A DNA stretch of 23,741 nucleotides, from the IMG/VR virus record IMGVR_UViG_3300032523_000257, positions 1-23,741 of that record; one strand, given 5' to 3'. This document shows positions 15,463-22,264 of this stretch, in pieces. This DNA is from a virus. The notes below the pieces were generated by a model. That model ran no database searches. It saw only the letters and a list, made by a program, of their open reading frames with translations, and had not been told where the DNA came from. Position numbers and translations under genes: made by a program. How positions within the stretch are numbered: the stretch's first letter is position 1; each line of letters opens with the position of its first letter.

Positions 15463-16823
15463 TTCTTTCTCCGTTTCAGGTTCTCAAGCAGGATGTCCTG
15501 CACTGATCTCTTGGTCTTGAGCCGCTCTAGGATCATGGCGTCTACGGTGTCGCGCGCCACGATGTGATGCAGGAAGACGGGCCGGTCGAGACCCGCCTGC
15601 TTCTGCCGCATTGGGCCGACGCGCTCGATGATCTGCATGTGCTCTTCGAGGTTCCAGTTCACACTGAAGAAGCACAGGATGTTGCCGCCCTGCGCGAGGT
15701 TTAGGCCATGTCCGGCGGACGCGGGATGCGCCAGCAGGATGGGTATTTTGCCCGCGTTCCAGTCGTGGATCGTCTGCGGCTTGGCGTCGAGCACGCGGGC
15801 CTTGGGGAACGCCTCCTGCAGCCGAACGAGGTCGCTCTTGAAGTGGTAGGCGACCAGCACCGGAGCCCCGCTCGCCTCCTCGATCACGCTCTCCAGCGCC
15901 TCGATCTTGGCCCTGTGGACCTCGCGCCAGTTGTGCGCGTCATCAACAATACACGCGCCGTTTGCCAACTGCAGGAGCTTCATGGTCTTGACCGCCGCAT
16001 TGACGGCCTCGACCCCGAACTCCTCGATCTCGGCGAACATCTCCTTCTCCATCTCGTCGTAGATGGCGCGGGCGTCGCGAGGCAAGTCGATCTGGATGTT
16101 GTTGACGATGGGCGCGTCTACCGGCAGGCCGGTGACCGTCAGGCACACGTCGCGCAGCCTGCCCTCGATCTCCTGTTGCGCCGACTTAGTGGGCTGCAGG
16201 CTGTAGCCGTCCCAGCCCTTGGTAAACCAGCGCGCCTCGAAGGCCCCGAACGTGTGGCCCAGCCGCTGTCCCTTGTCGATGAACCACGTCTGGCCCCAGA
16301 GGTCGTTTAAACCATTCGGCGACGGCGTGCCGGTCAGGCCGATGAACCGGCTGACGTCGGTGTGCGCCACGCGCGACAGGGCCTTGGCGCGGGTCGAGCC
16401 CTTGCGCAGGCGGAAGCTCTTGAGGCGCGTGAACTCGTCGGCGACGACCGTCTTGAACGGCCAGTTGTCGAGGTGCTCGCTGACCAGCCACTGGAGCTGC
16501 TCGTAGTTGGCCGTGTACACGTCGGCGGGGACGCGCAGGGCGCGCTCGCGCTCCTTGACGTTGCCGGTGACGACGCTGACCCGCAGGTGCCGCAGGTTGG
16601 CCCACTTGGCGATCTCGTCCGGCCACGTCGTGCGCGCCACCCGCAGCGGGGCCAGCACCAGCACGGGGAAGACGTCCTCGACCTGCGACAGGTGATCGAG
16701 CGCCGTCAGGGTCGAGGCGGTCTTGCCCGTCCCCATGCCCGCCCAGACCGCGCACCGGGGCGTGTCCTGAATGAACTTGATGATGTCGAGCTGGTAGTCG
16801 TGGGGTTTAAACATCGCGGTCAT
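15459..16823 (-). CDS. SNF2-type (SF2) DNA helicase/translocase
   Basis: The protein has 454 residues. With M at 16823 as residue 1, the motifs run in SF2 order: the Q-motif-like FKPHDYQLDII (5-15), Walker A GMGTGKT (29-35), LVLAPLRVARTTW (motif Ia), VVADEFTRLK (motif II, D129 and E130), LTGTPSPN (motif III), HPASAGHGLNLAQGG (motif V) and QIIERVGPMRQKQ (motif VI, R-x5-Q). These proteins use ATP to move along duplex DNA, and many phages carry one near polymerase and VRR-NUC genes. The start at 16823 overlaps the methyltransferase stop (ATGA). A longer frame from 16859 would add 12 residues, MDARRGRHGRDD, that look unrelated. The role is probably in replication, recombination or displacing proteins from DNA. 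Confidence 0.88.
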   Translation of the reverse strand: MTAMFKPHDYQLDIIKFIQDTPRCAVWAGMGTGKTASTLTALDHLSQVEDVFPVLVLAPLRVARTTWPDEIAKWANLRHLRVSVVTGNVKERERALRVPADVYTANYEQLQWLVSEHLDNWPFKTVVADEFTRLKSFRLRKGSTRAKALSRVAHTDVSRFIGLTGTPSPNGLNDLWGQTWFIDKGQRLGHTFGAFEARWFTKGWDGYSLQPTKSAQQEIEGRLRDVCLTVTGLPVDAPIVNNIQIDLPRDARAIYDEMEKEMFAEIEEFGVEAVNAAVKTMKLLQLANGACIVDDAHNWREVHRAKIEALESVIEEASGAPVLVAYHFKSDLVRLQEAFPKARVLDAKPQTIHDWNAGKIPILLAHPASAGHGLNLAQGGNILCFFSVNWNLEEHMQIIERVGPMRQKQAGLDRPVFLHHIVARDTVDAMILERLKTKRSVQDILLENLKRRKK

Positions 16824-17926
16824 GTCATCTCTGCCATGACGACCTCGGCGTGCGTCCACATGTAGGCGCGGATCACTTCTGCCGCGACTTGCGGGACGAT
16901 GGCATTGCCGTAGGCGCGCAGTCGTCCCACTCTTGCGGTAGCCCCATGAGCCAACGGGAATGTGCCGGGTTCAACTGGCCTCCACTTTCCATCCCGGCAG
17001 AAGAGCCAGTCAGCATCTCGCCACTGGCCGTTAGTCGGGCTGCCTGCGGGTTGTCCCGCACCCAGTTCACCTCGTCTGTCAAGTTGATGGTGTGCCCTTG
17101 GGCCTGACGTTTGGCCGGGTCCTGTCCGCGCCCCCGTAAACTGTTCGGACTTTGAGCCGTTGGTGTTCGCCAGCCCGCCCACGCCTTCACCTGCATATTC
17201 AAGTCCGACAGACAGATACCCATCGACTGCGAACCTCGTGCCATGCTCCTGCGTTTCCGCTCCAAGAACGCCTCCGGCGTTCCGTTCGCGTGGTTCGTCA
17301 AGGGCGTTCCCCAGCCTGCCAACGCCGCCGCGTGGTTGATGGTCACTTGCACCTTCGTTCCGCTGGGCCGTGTGGCCGCCATCAGGTCCGCTGGTGTTCG
17401 GCCTCCGCTGCCCGAATGAGCGAGCGGTGTCGGCCACCCAATACAGTCGCGGTCTGATATGCGGCGCACCGACGCCCGCAGCGCAGAGATCGACCGCCCC
17501 GCTGGCGTAGTCCGCTCCTTCCAAGTCAGCTTGTACAAGGTCGAGCCAAGCGAGGCCGTCCTTGCTTGCAACTTGCTCGCCAAAGACGACTGGAGGGCGG
17601 CGCTGGCTGATGAGGTGGTGGAAAGCGGGCCAGAGGTGCCGCTCGTCATCGAACCCGCCGCCTTTGCCTGCCGCGCTGAAAGGTTGGCAGGGGCAGGAGC
17701 CGGTCCAGACGGGTCGGCTGTCGGGCCATCCGGCGAGGCGCAGGGCGCGGGACCAAACACCGATCCCGGCAAAGAAGTGGCACTGGGTGTAGGCTCGAAG
17801 GTCATCTGGGCTCACGTCCTCTATGCTGCGCTCGTCCACGTCGCCGGAGGCGATGTGACCGGCGGCGATCAGGTTACGCAGCCACTGAGCGGCGTAGGGG
17901 TCGATTTCGTTGTAGTACGCGGTCAT
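16820..17926 (-). CDS. DNA cytosine-C5 methyltransferase
   Basis: The protein has 368 residues and should transfer methyl from S-adenosylmethionine to C5 of cytosine in DNA. Motif order is canonical: motif I FFAGIGVWSRALRLAGW (51-67), motif IV SCPCQPFS with catalytic C80, motif VI GEQV (116-119; many members have ENV), motif VIII HIRPRLYWVAD (156-166), a variable target-recognition region (about 170-320), and motif X RLRAYGNAIVPQ (335-346). About 45 residues precede motif I (YYNEIDPYAAQWLRNLIAAG), as in other phage members I recall. No restriction enzyme is adjacent, so it is likely an orphan enzyme for evading restriction or altering regulation. Both ends overlap neighbours by ATGA. A second long frame is open inside it (16873-17805). 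Confidence 0.9.
   Translation of the reverse strand: MTAYYNEIDPYAAQWLRNLIAAGHIASGDVDERSIEDVSPDDLRAYTQCHFFAGIGVWSRALRLAGWPDSRPVWTGSCPCQPFSAAGKGGGFDDERHLWPAFHHLISQRRPPVVFGEQVASKDGLAWLDLVQADLEGADYASGAVDLCAAGVGAPHIRPRLYWVADTARSFGQRRPNTSGPDGGHTAQRNEGASDHQPRGGVGRLGNALDEPRERNAGGVLGAETQEHGTRFAVDGYLSVGLEYAGEGVGGLANTNGSKSEQFTGARTGPGQTSGPRAHHQLDRRGELGAGQPAGSPTNGQWRDADWLFCRDGKWRPVEPGTFPLAHGATARVGRLRAYGNAIVPQVAAEVIRAYMWTHAEVVMAEMT
16873..17805 (-). CDS. possible overlapping gene inside the methyltransferase, alternate frame
   Basis: This frame, shifted by one base within the methyltransferase gene, is open for 310 codons and covers methyltransferase residues about 41-351. It is the longest frame in the window lying inside another gene. 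The product would be Ser/Ala/Thr/Pro-rich, with GW[PGR]TP at residues 123, 164 and 211, the segment LYKLTWKERTTPAGRSISAL, and a C-terminal RLTASGEMLTGSSAGMESGG then WLMGLPQEW. I recall very similar sequences deposited as separate phage or prophage proteins, which may reflect real dual coding or repeated misannotation of conserved methyltransferase DNA. No strong ribosome site precedes ATG 17805. The product's role, if any, is unknown. Confidence 0.35.
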   Translation of the reverse strand: MTFEPTPSATSLPGSVFGPAPCASPDGPTADPSGPAPAPANLSARQAKAAGSMTSGTSGPLSTTSSASAALQSSLASKLQARTASLGSTLYKLTWKERTTPAGRSISALRASVRRISDRDCIGWPTPLAHSGSGGRTPADLMAATRPSGTKVQVTINHAAALAGWGTPLTNHANGTPEAFLERKRRSMARGSQSMGICLSDLNMQVKAWAGWRTPTAQSPNSLRGRGQDPAKRQAQGHTINLTDEVNWVRDNPQAARLTASGEMLTGSSAGMESGGQLNPAHSRWLMGLPQEWDDCAPTAMPSSRKSRQK

Positions 17927-18372
17927 GCGACCCGCCGCCTTCGCGACCCGAAAGACGGCGCGGACACGTGCATGACCTTGTGGTGCGTCTCACAGTACAA
18001 CTTCTCAGGCGTAACCGGCAGACAACAGGAGCAGGTTACGCCCCCGACTATCAGAGGAAAGGCGCACTCGCCAAAGACGCGGGTCTCCCACGGGCGCGGC
18101 GTACTGCCCTTGAGCACACGCTCCTCGGCCACCTGACGCACGGGCTGGGGCGGGCGACGCGGCACGAGCGGCGGGGGCGCAGGCGGCACGGGCGCGCGCA
18201 TGCCCTTCGCAATGTCGCTGCGCTGCAAGCCCTGCCGGGTCATCATGTTGAGGACAGCGGAGCGGCTCTTGCCGACCAGTTTACCGATTTCAGTGGAGCC
18301 GGTGCCCGCCTTCCACAGGGCCTTGGCCTTCTGCATCATCTCGGCGGGCCAGCTATTTTCGCGCCGTCGCAT
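17923..18372 (-). CDS. GcrA-like cell-cycle regulator
   Basis: The protein has 149 residues. The N-terminal SWPAEMMQKAKALWKAGTGS (7-26), then TEIGKLVGKSRSAVLNMMTRQGL, fits the GcrA DNA-binding helix-turn-helix pattern. A Pro-rich linker (61-80) leads to CAFPLIVGGVTCSCCLPVTP (103-122) and LYCETHHKV, matching the Cys/His-rich C-terminal GcrA region that contacts RNA polymerase sigma factor. In Caulobacter, GcrA binds RNA polymerase with sigma70 and activates promoters containing methylated GANTC. Here the adjacent methyltransferase is a cytosine-C5 type, not the adenine-N6 type that makes that mark. The stop overlaps the methyltransferase start (ATGA), so the two are coupled. It probably redirects host or phage transcription. 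Confidence 0.82.
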   Translation of the reverse strand: MRRRENSWPAEMMQKAKALWKAGTGSTEIGKLVGKSRSAVLNMMTRQGLQRSDIAKGMRAPVPPAPPPLVPRRPPQPVRQVAEERVLKGSTPRPWETRVFGECAFPLIVGGVTCSCCLPVTPEKLYCETHHKVMHVSAPSFGSRRRRVA

Positions 18373-18374
18373 GG

Positions 18375-18560
18375 TTACGCCGCCAGTGTGCGGAGCGTGC
18401 AGGAGGCCTGCTCCAGCTCTCGGGTCAGGTGGTCCACCTGCGTCAGCATGTCCGCCGTCGTGTACGGGCCGTTGAAGATGGTGGTCAGGGCCTGCGCGCG
18501 CGCCTTCACCATGTCGGCGGCGCGGTACATCTCGATGGTGGGTCTCCGGTATTCAATCAC
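18375..18560 (-). CDS. small helical protein, unknown
   Basis: The protein has 61 residues from GTG 18560, overlapping the upstream gene by eight bases. It contains MYRAADMVKARAQALTTIFN and MLTQVDHLTRELEQASCTLR, consistent with two helices, the second amphipathic. No family recognised. An ATG at 18530 would give a 51-residue product; the overlap favours the GTG. It lies two bases before the GcrA-like start and is probably translated with it. Confidence 0.5.
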   Translation of the reverse strand: MIEYRRPTIEMYRAADMVKARAQALTTIFNGPYTTADMLTQVDHLTRELEQASCTLRTLAA

Positions 18561-18771
18561 TGTTTTTCTTCTTTGCGTTTTGGAGGGCTTTGAGGGCGAG
18601 CAGCATGTCTAGGCACTGCTTGCCGAGCTTGGGGTTCCGTTCCCCGCTCCGCAGTCCCAACGTCAACTCCTCCGCCATCAGGTCCAAGGCCAACACGGCG
18701 TCCTCTTCGGACAGGAGCAGCCAGCCCAACACGATCTTGTCCACGTGCGGATCGTAGGTCGCTTTGGTCAT
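18553..18771 (-). CDS. small protein, unknown
   Basis: The protein has 72 residues: a mainly helical sequence, WLLLSEEDAVLALDLMAEEL then LGKQCLDMLLALKALQNAKK, with a Lys-rich end. It is not predicted to span the membrane, because the hydrophobic runs are interrupted by acidic residues. AAGGGGGTG lies a few bases before ATG 18771, a strong ribosome site. No family recognised. It sits between the VRR-NUC nuclease and the GcrA-like gene in the same operon. Confidence 0.6.
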   Translation of the reverse strand: MTKATYDPHVDKIVLGWLLLSEEDAVLALDLMAEELTLGLRSGERNPKLGKQCLDMLLALKALQNAKKKNSD

Positions 18772-18793
18772 GCTGCACCCCCTTGGTTGACGG

Positions 18794-19093
18794 TTACTGT
18801 ACGCACCCTACGGGTTGCGTCAACATGAAAACTAACTCGTCGGCGTCTTCTTTTGACCAGATGACCGCGACCATAAACCCGGCGGCGGCCATGCGCTCCA
18901 GCTCCCGCGTCTGCAGGGTACTCAGCCGCCCATTGGGGGCCTTGATCTCGACAAAGGCGAAGAACGGCCCCGTCCACCAGATCAGGCAGTCGGGCGCACC
19001 CCGGCGACCGGTCCACTCCATCTTGCGAAATTGCCCACCCAGCGCCTCGACGCGCTTCTTCAGGTAGGCTTGGATTTCGCCTTCAGGCGTCAT
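18794..19093 (-). CDS. VRR-NUC domain nuclease
   Basis: The protein has 99 residues, a stand-alone VRR-NUC domain of the PD-(D/E)xK nuclease group. Visible motifs are EGEIQAYLKKRVEALGG (helix with E4 and E6), GRRGAPDCLIW (D35), FVEIKAPNGRLS (E49 and K51) and TLQ (Q61), in the expected order. Phage members of this size are Holliday-junction or flap-type nucleases and are often found close to a SNF2 helicase and a family A polymerase, as here. Start ATG 19093 has GGTGGAG 7 bases upstream. Probable role: processing branched DNA during replication or packaging. Confidence 0.9.
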   Translation of the reverse strand: MTPEGEIQAYLKKRVEALGGQFRKMEWTGRRGAPDCLIWWTGPFFAFVEIKAPNGRLSTLQTRELERMAAAGFMVAVIWSKEDADELVFMLTQPVGCVQ

Positions 19094-19123
19094 GGCTACG
19101 CTCCACCCGGGTGATGCGCTTCC

Positions 19124-19402
19124 TCACGGTTTGAGGTTAAACCGCGTATTGAAGTCGATACCTTTGTCGCGGATGAACCGTCCCGCAGCCGCAAGAAAGT
19201 CCTCGGCGTTGCGGATGGTCATGCGGACGGTGACATCGCCGTCGCCGTTCGAAAACGTGAAGTGCAAGACGGGCGCTGAAATCTCAGCGTCGAAAGCAGG
19301 AAGCGGGAACCGTTCCGTAGTGAGGCCGATGTGCGTATGCGTGTGCGCCTCGTCCAAGCTCACCATCGGAAAGGGGCGCGGGGGTTCGGTCTTGCCGTTC
19401 AT
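19124..19402 (-). CDS. small protein, unknown
   Basis: The protein has 92 residues from ATG 19402; a GTG at 19405 would add one. It begins MNGKTEPPRPFPMVSLDEAH and carries a curious HTHTH run. A probable beta-rich stretch (APVLHFTFSNGDGDVTVRMT) is followed by a helix (AEDFLAAAGRFIRDKG). AAAAGG is 7 bases before ATG 19402, at the end of the polymerase gene. No family recognised. Its place directly behind the polymerase suggests a replication accessory role, but nothing in the sequence shows it. Confidence 0.55.
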   Translation of the reverse strand: MNGKTEPPRPFPMVSLDEAHTHTHIGLTTERFPLPAFDAEISAPVLHFTFSNGDGDVTVRMTIRNAEDFLAAAGRFIRDKGIDFNTRFNLKP

Positions 19403-19405
19403 CAC

Positions 19406-21349
19406 TCAGCCTTTTCTGTAGCGTTTGGTTTCAAAGCCCGCCGCCGCGAGGGGCAGGCCCACGGCCCACTGTGGACCGGTAGACATCAGCTTGGCCAGAC
19501 CCTCGTGCGTGTACTCGGGGCTGTCTGGCGTCTCGCACAGCAGTTCATCGTGGACGTGCAGGACGATGGGGTAGCCCGCCGCCTCGGCGTTGCGCATGCC
19601 GCAGGTCAGGATGTCCCGCGCAGCGGCCTGCGTCGCGTTCTCGACCAGCTTTCCAGAATATGTGCTCAGCCGGGTCCACTGGCGGGTGTACTGGTCGACG
19701 CCCTCGTAGGACAGCTTGCCTGCATCGTCGATAAAGGCGTTGGGGTAACAGAGGTAGCGGCCCGACGGCAGGCCCGCCCGCAGCCACGTCCCGTCGGCGC
19801 GGAAGACCAGCTTGCCTGCCGTGTACGCCTTGCCCGGCGTCGCGACCGCCCGGCGCGCGGCCTCCTCCGTCAACTTCCAGAAGTCCTTCGTGGCGGAGTG
19901 CGCCGTGCGCCACGCCCGCACCAGCTCATGGACGCGCCACTCGGGCAGCTCGATGCCGTAGAGCCCGGCCATCTTGACAAAGGCGTTGAGGCCGCCCTGA
20001 TAGCCCAATGAAAGCTCCATTATTTTTCCGATCTGGCGCTCGTCCTTGGTCACGTCCTCGGACTTCTTGTTAAACGCCTTCGCGTAGGCCAGCTTGTAGA
20101 GGTCGGGGCCGATGCCCCGGTCAAAGTCAGCAAAGGCGTCCAGCTTCCACTGCTCGCCCGCCAAGAACGCCAGCATGCGCCCCTCGATGTTGGACAAGTC
20201 GGCGATCACCAGCTTCTTGCCGGGTGCCGCTACGAGACAGCCGCGCACGGCGGACGTGCAGAGTTCCACGACGTTATCGAACAGCATGTCCTCGATGTCC
20301 GCCTTCATGGCGGCAATGCCCGCCTCGATCTCAGCGTGCTTCATCGTCGGGCGCGGCAGGTTCTGGGGCTGGAATGTGCGCCCGCCCCAGCGGCCCGTGC
20401 GGCTGGCACCGCAGAACTGTAAAGTGCCTCGGAGACGTCCATCACTTGACGCTGCGTTAGAAAGAGTGCGGTATTTAGCTGGGCTCGTCGCCGACGCCTG
20501 CGCCCGGTTCTCCAGCAGTGCGCGGATGTCGGAGGTTAGATCGTCCCGCAGTAGCAGCTTGTCGATTGTGCCTCCTCGAAGGTCTTCAGTCTCAAGCCCA
20601 AGTTGCCGCAGGTGGTCGAGGGTCTTGCCGCGCTGGCTGGTGTTGGTCACGGCCCCACCCGTCAGCGCGGTAGCTTCCTGCGCGAGACGTTTAAACGCCC
20701 TCTGCGCGGCGCGCTGCGCCACCTCGGCCAGTTCGCGGTCAACCGCGATGCCCCGGTCATTGATCGTCTGGTCGAGCCGCCACATCTCTAGCTCTCGGCC
20801 CCGATAGTTCCAGATCGGCAGGCGGCTGTAGACCTCGCGCATGGCCTCCACGTCGAGGCGCGCGTACTCCATGAACATTACCCAGTCCGAGGGGTGGGTG
20901 TCGAAGGTGGCGCGGTCCAGCGTCCGGTTCCGGCCTAGCGGCTTCGTGAACAGGTGGATGAGGCGGCTACCGTCCTTGTCCTTAGCCTTGTTCGTCGGCA
21001 CCTCCAGCACGTCGCAGAGGTGGCCCAGCGCGGCAGGCAGGCTGTGCGCCAGCGCCTGTACCATCGTGTCGTGAACCTTCTCCACCGGCACGTTTACACC
21101 CTGCCAACGCAGGACTGTCCGGTCGAAGGCGCTGTTGTGGATGACGATCTTGTCGGCGGCGTCGATGGCCTTCTGCAGTTGGCCCAGCAGGTCTTCGTCA
21201 GAGCCTTCGGTGCGGTCCCACACCTCGACCGGCGCGTCGTCCACGGCCAGCGCGATCAGCATTACCTCGGCCTGCTCGGCGTAGGCGTGCGTGCCATGCG
21301 CAATAGGCACGGCACAGTACGTCTCCAAATCGAGAAAAAGAGTGGTCAT
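19406..21349 (-). CDS. polA-like: family A DNA polymerase with 3'-5' exonuclease
   Basis: The protein has 647 residues. The exonuclease domain has Exo I FLDLET (D7, E9), Exo II IVIHNSAFD (N72, D76) and Exo III YARLD (Y162, D166). The polymerase domain has motif A VIADLSNIEGRML (D384, E389), motif B RQIGKIMELSLGY (R438, K442, L446, Y450) and motif C LHVHDELL (H600, D601, E602). There is no 5'-nuclease domain, as usual for phage enzymes. It should be the replicative polymerase, proofreading included. L446 aligns with E. coli Pol I Phe762, which influences nucleotide selectivity and speed. Start ATG 21349 has AAGG about 8 bases upstream. Upstream lies a 71-base gap with a GC-rich inverted repeat. 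Confidence 0.95.
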   Translation of the reverse strand: MTTLFLDLETYCAVPIAHGTHAYAEQAEVMLIALAVDDAPVEVWDRTEGSDEDLLGQLQKAIDAADKIVIHNSAFDRTVLRWQGVNVPVEKVHDTMVQALAHSLPAALGHLCDVLEVPTNKAKDKDGSRLIHLFTKPLGRNRTLDRATFDTHPSDWVMFMEYARLDVEAMREVYSRLPIWNYRGRELEMWRLDQTINDRGIAVDRELAEVAQRAAQRAFKRLAQEATALTGGAVTNTSQRGKTLDHLRQLGLETEDLRGGTIDKLLLRDDLTSDIRALLENRAQASATSPAKYRTLSNAASSDGRLRGTLQFCGASRTGRWGGRTFQPQNLPRPTMKHAEIEAGIAAMKADIEDMLFDNVVELCTSAVRGCLVAAPGKKLVIADLSNIEGRMLAFLAGEQWKLDAFADFDRGIGPDLYKLAYAKAFNKKSEDVTKDERQIGKIMELSLGYQGGLNAFVKMAGLYGIELPEWRVHELVRAWRTAHSATKDFWKLTEEAARRAVATPGKAYTAGKLVFRADGTWLRAGLPSGRYLCYPNAFIDDAGKLSYEGVDQYTRQWTRLSTYSGKLVENATQAAARDILTCGMRNAEAAGYPIVLHVHDELLCETPDSPEYTHEGLAKLMSTGPQWAVGLPLAAAGFETKRYRKG

Positions 21350-21371
21350 GTAAGGGGCCTTGAGGTTGCAA

Positions 21372-21410
21372 CGCCCCCCGCCCGGAGACCTGACTTCTAA
21401 GCGGGGGGCG
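21372..21410 (-). repeat. GC-rich inverted repeat between the GapR-like and polymerase genes
   Basis: A perfect 10-bp inverted repeat (CGCCCCCCGC at 21372-21381, GCGGGGGGCG at 21401-21410) encloses a 19-base loop. It occupies most of the 71-base gap, the longest on the minus strand. No T-tract follows in the direction of transcription, so a plain intrinsic terminator is unlikely. It may attenuate, stabilise or be cut in the mRNA, or be a protein-binding site. Confidence 0.7.
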
Positions 21411-21420
21411 CGCGGGCTAC

Positions 21421-21687
21421 CTAGACGAGGTCTAGGCAGCCAAGGGCGGCAGCGTACAGCTCCAACATAGCCTTGTCTTCCAGCAGTTTGGTGCGGTCCT
21501 TCTTGCGAAGGGAGACCAGTTTGCGGAGCGACTTGGTGTCGAAGCCGTTACTCTTGGCCTCCGCGTACACCTCATTGATGTACTCGGCGGCGACGGCCTT
21601 CTCGTCCTCCAGCGTCTCAACCCGCTCAATGATCGAGCGGAGTTGGTCGCTGGCAATGGGCGGGCCGTTGTGGCCAACGTCCGGCAT
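21421..21687 (-). CDS. GapR-like nucleoid protein (DUF2312)
   Basis: The protein has 88 residues. DQLRSIIERVETLEDEKAVA (14-33), then YINEVYAEAKSNGFDTKSLR (36-55) and KLVSLRKKDRTKLLEDKAML, follow the DUF2312/GapR pattern closely: a long coiled-coil helix, the YAEAKxNGFD turn and a basic helix. In Caulobacter, GapR forms tetramers that clamp overtwisted DNA ahead of forks and polymerases and assist topoisomerases. The N-terminal HNGPPIA is like that of other phage members I recall. It lies between SSB and polymerase genes, sharing one base with the SSB stop. A role in handling positive supercoils during phage replication, or in competing with host GapR, is inferred. Confidence 0.9.
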   Translation of the reverse strand: MPDVGHNGPPIASDQLRSIIERVETLEDEKAVAAEYINEVYAEAKSNGFDTKSLRKLVSLRKKDRTKLLEDKAMLELYAAALGCLDLV

Positions 21688-22241
21688 CAGACGAAGTCGT
21701 CTTCGAGGGTGGAAGGAGCCCCGAAGTCGTCCGCCGACGCGGCAGCACCGCCACCGAAGCTCTCACCGTGACCGGCAAAGCGAACACCCCGCAGACCGCA
21801 GTTGATGCGCCGACCCCACTTGTTGTCTTGCGCATAGAACTCGATAGCCGCGTCCACATACGAGCCGCTGTAGATCAGACCGTCTGCCTCGGTGACGGGG
21901 CGGTTGGCGAGATCGAAGGCGGTCGGCTTGGTCTTGGCCGAGCGGCTGGAGATGTGAAACGTCCCCTCGAACCCGTCGTAGGGCTCGCCGTTCTTGTTGA
22001 TGTACTCGCCCTCGACCCACGCCACCTTCTTGTCGGCCTGAAGCAGCTTCAGAACGGACGCCGCCTTGTCGTTCCACTGCGTGGTAGCGACGCTTGCGAT
22101 GGCTTTGCGGATGTCGGCGACTTGCGGATGATCCGTCGGCACAATGAACTTAGCACCGTAGGCAGGCTCGCCATCACCGACCGACTGGGGTTGAAAGATC
22201 GCCGGGAAGGCCACCCGAACATTCTTGATTGTCATTTTCAT
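21687..22241 (-). CDS. single-stranded DNA-binding protein (DUF2815, Enc34 SSB type)
   Basis: The protein has 184 residues. The opening MTIKNVRVAFPAIFQPQSV, the following YGAKFIVPTDHPQ and the later VEGEYINKNGEPYDGFEGTF match the DUF2815 family, an OB-fold SSB first characterised in phage Enc34. The C-terminus is Gly/Ala-rich and then acidic with an aromatic near the end (LEDDFV), the usual tail by which SSBs recruit partners. AGGAA lies about 9 bases before ATG 22241; a second ATG two codons later is also possible. It is flanked by the DUF2800 nuclease and the GapR-like gene. The DUF2800-DUF2815-polymerase arrangement is a recurring phage replication cassette. Confidence 0.88.
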   Translation of the reverse strand: MKMTIKNVRVAFPAIFQPQSVGDGEPAYGAKFIVPTDHPQVADIRKAIASVATTQWNDKAASVLKLLQADKKVAWVEGEYINKNGEPYDGFEGTFHISSRSAKTKPTAFDLANRPVTEADGLIYSGSYVDAAIEFYAQDNKWGRRINCGLRGVRFAGHGESFGGGAAASADDFGAPSTLEDDFV

Positions 22242-22264
22242 ATTCGCAGTTCCTCATTTGCACG

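Noticed and set aside
15708-16310. 200-codon plus-strand frame opposite the helicase
   Set aside because: It is antisense to a gene with complete helicase motifs and has no recognisable domain; long antisense frames are expected in GC-rich DNA.
16824-16859. Longer helicase start at 16859
   Set aside because: The 12 extra residues are Arg-rich, do not resemble a helicase N-terminus, and overlap the methyltransferase; 16823 forms an ATGA junction.
17459-18136. 225-codon plus-strand frame opposite the methyltransferase and GcrA-like genes
   Set aside because: It crosses two well-supported minus-strand genes and has no recognisable motif.
20112-20807. 231-codon plus-strand frame opposite the polymerase
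   Set aside because: Antisense to conserved polymerase motifs, Arg/Ser-rich and without domain features.
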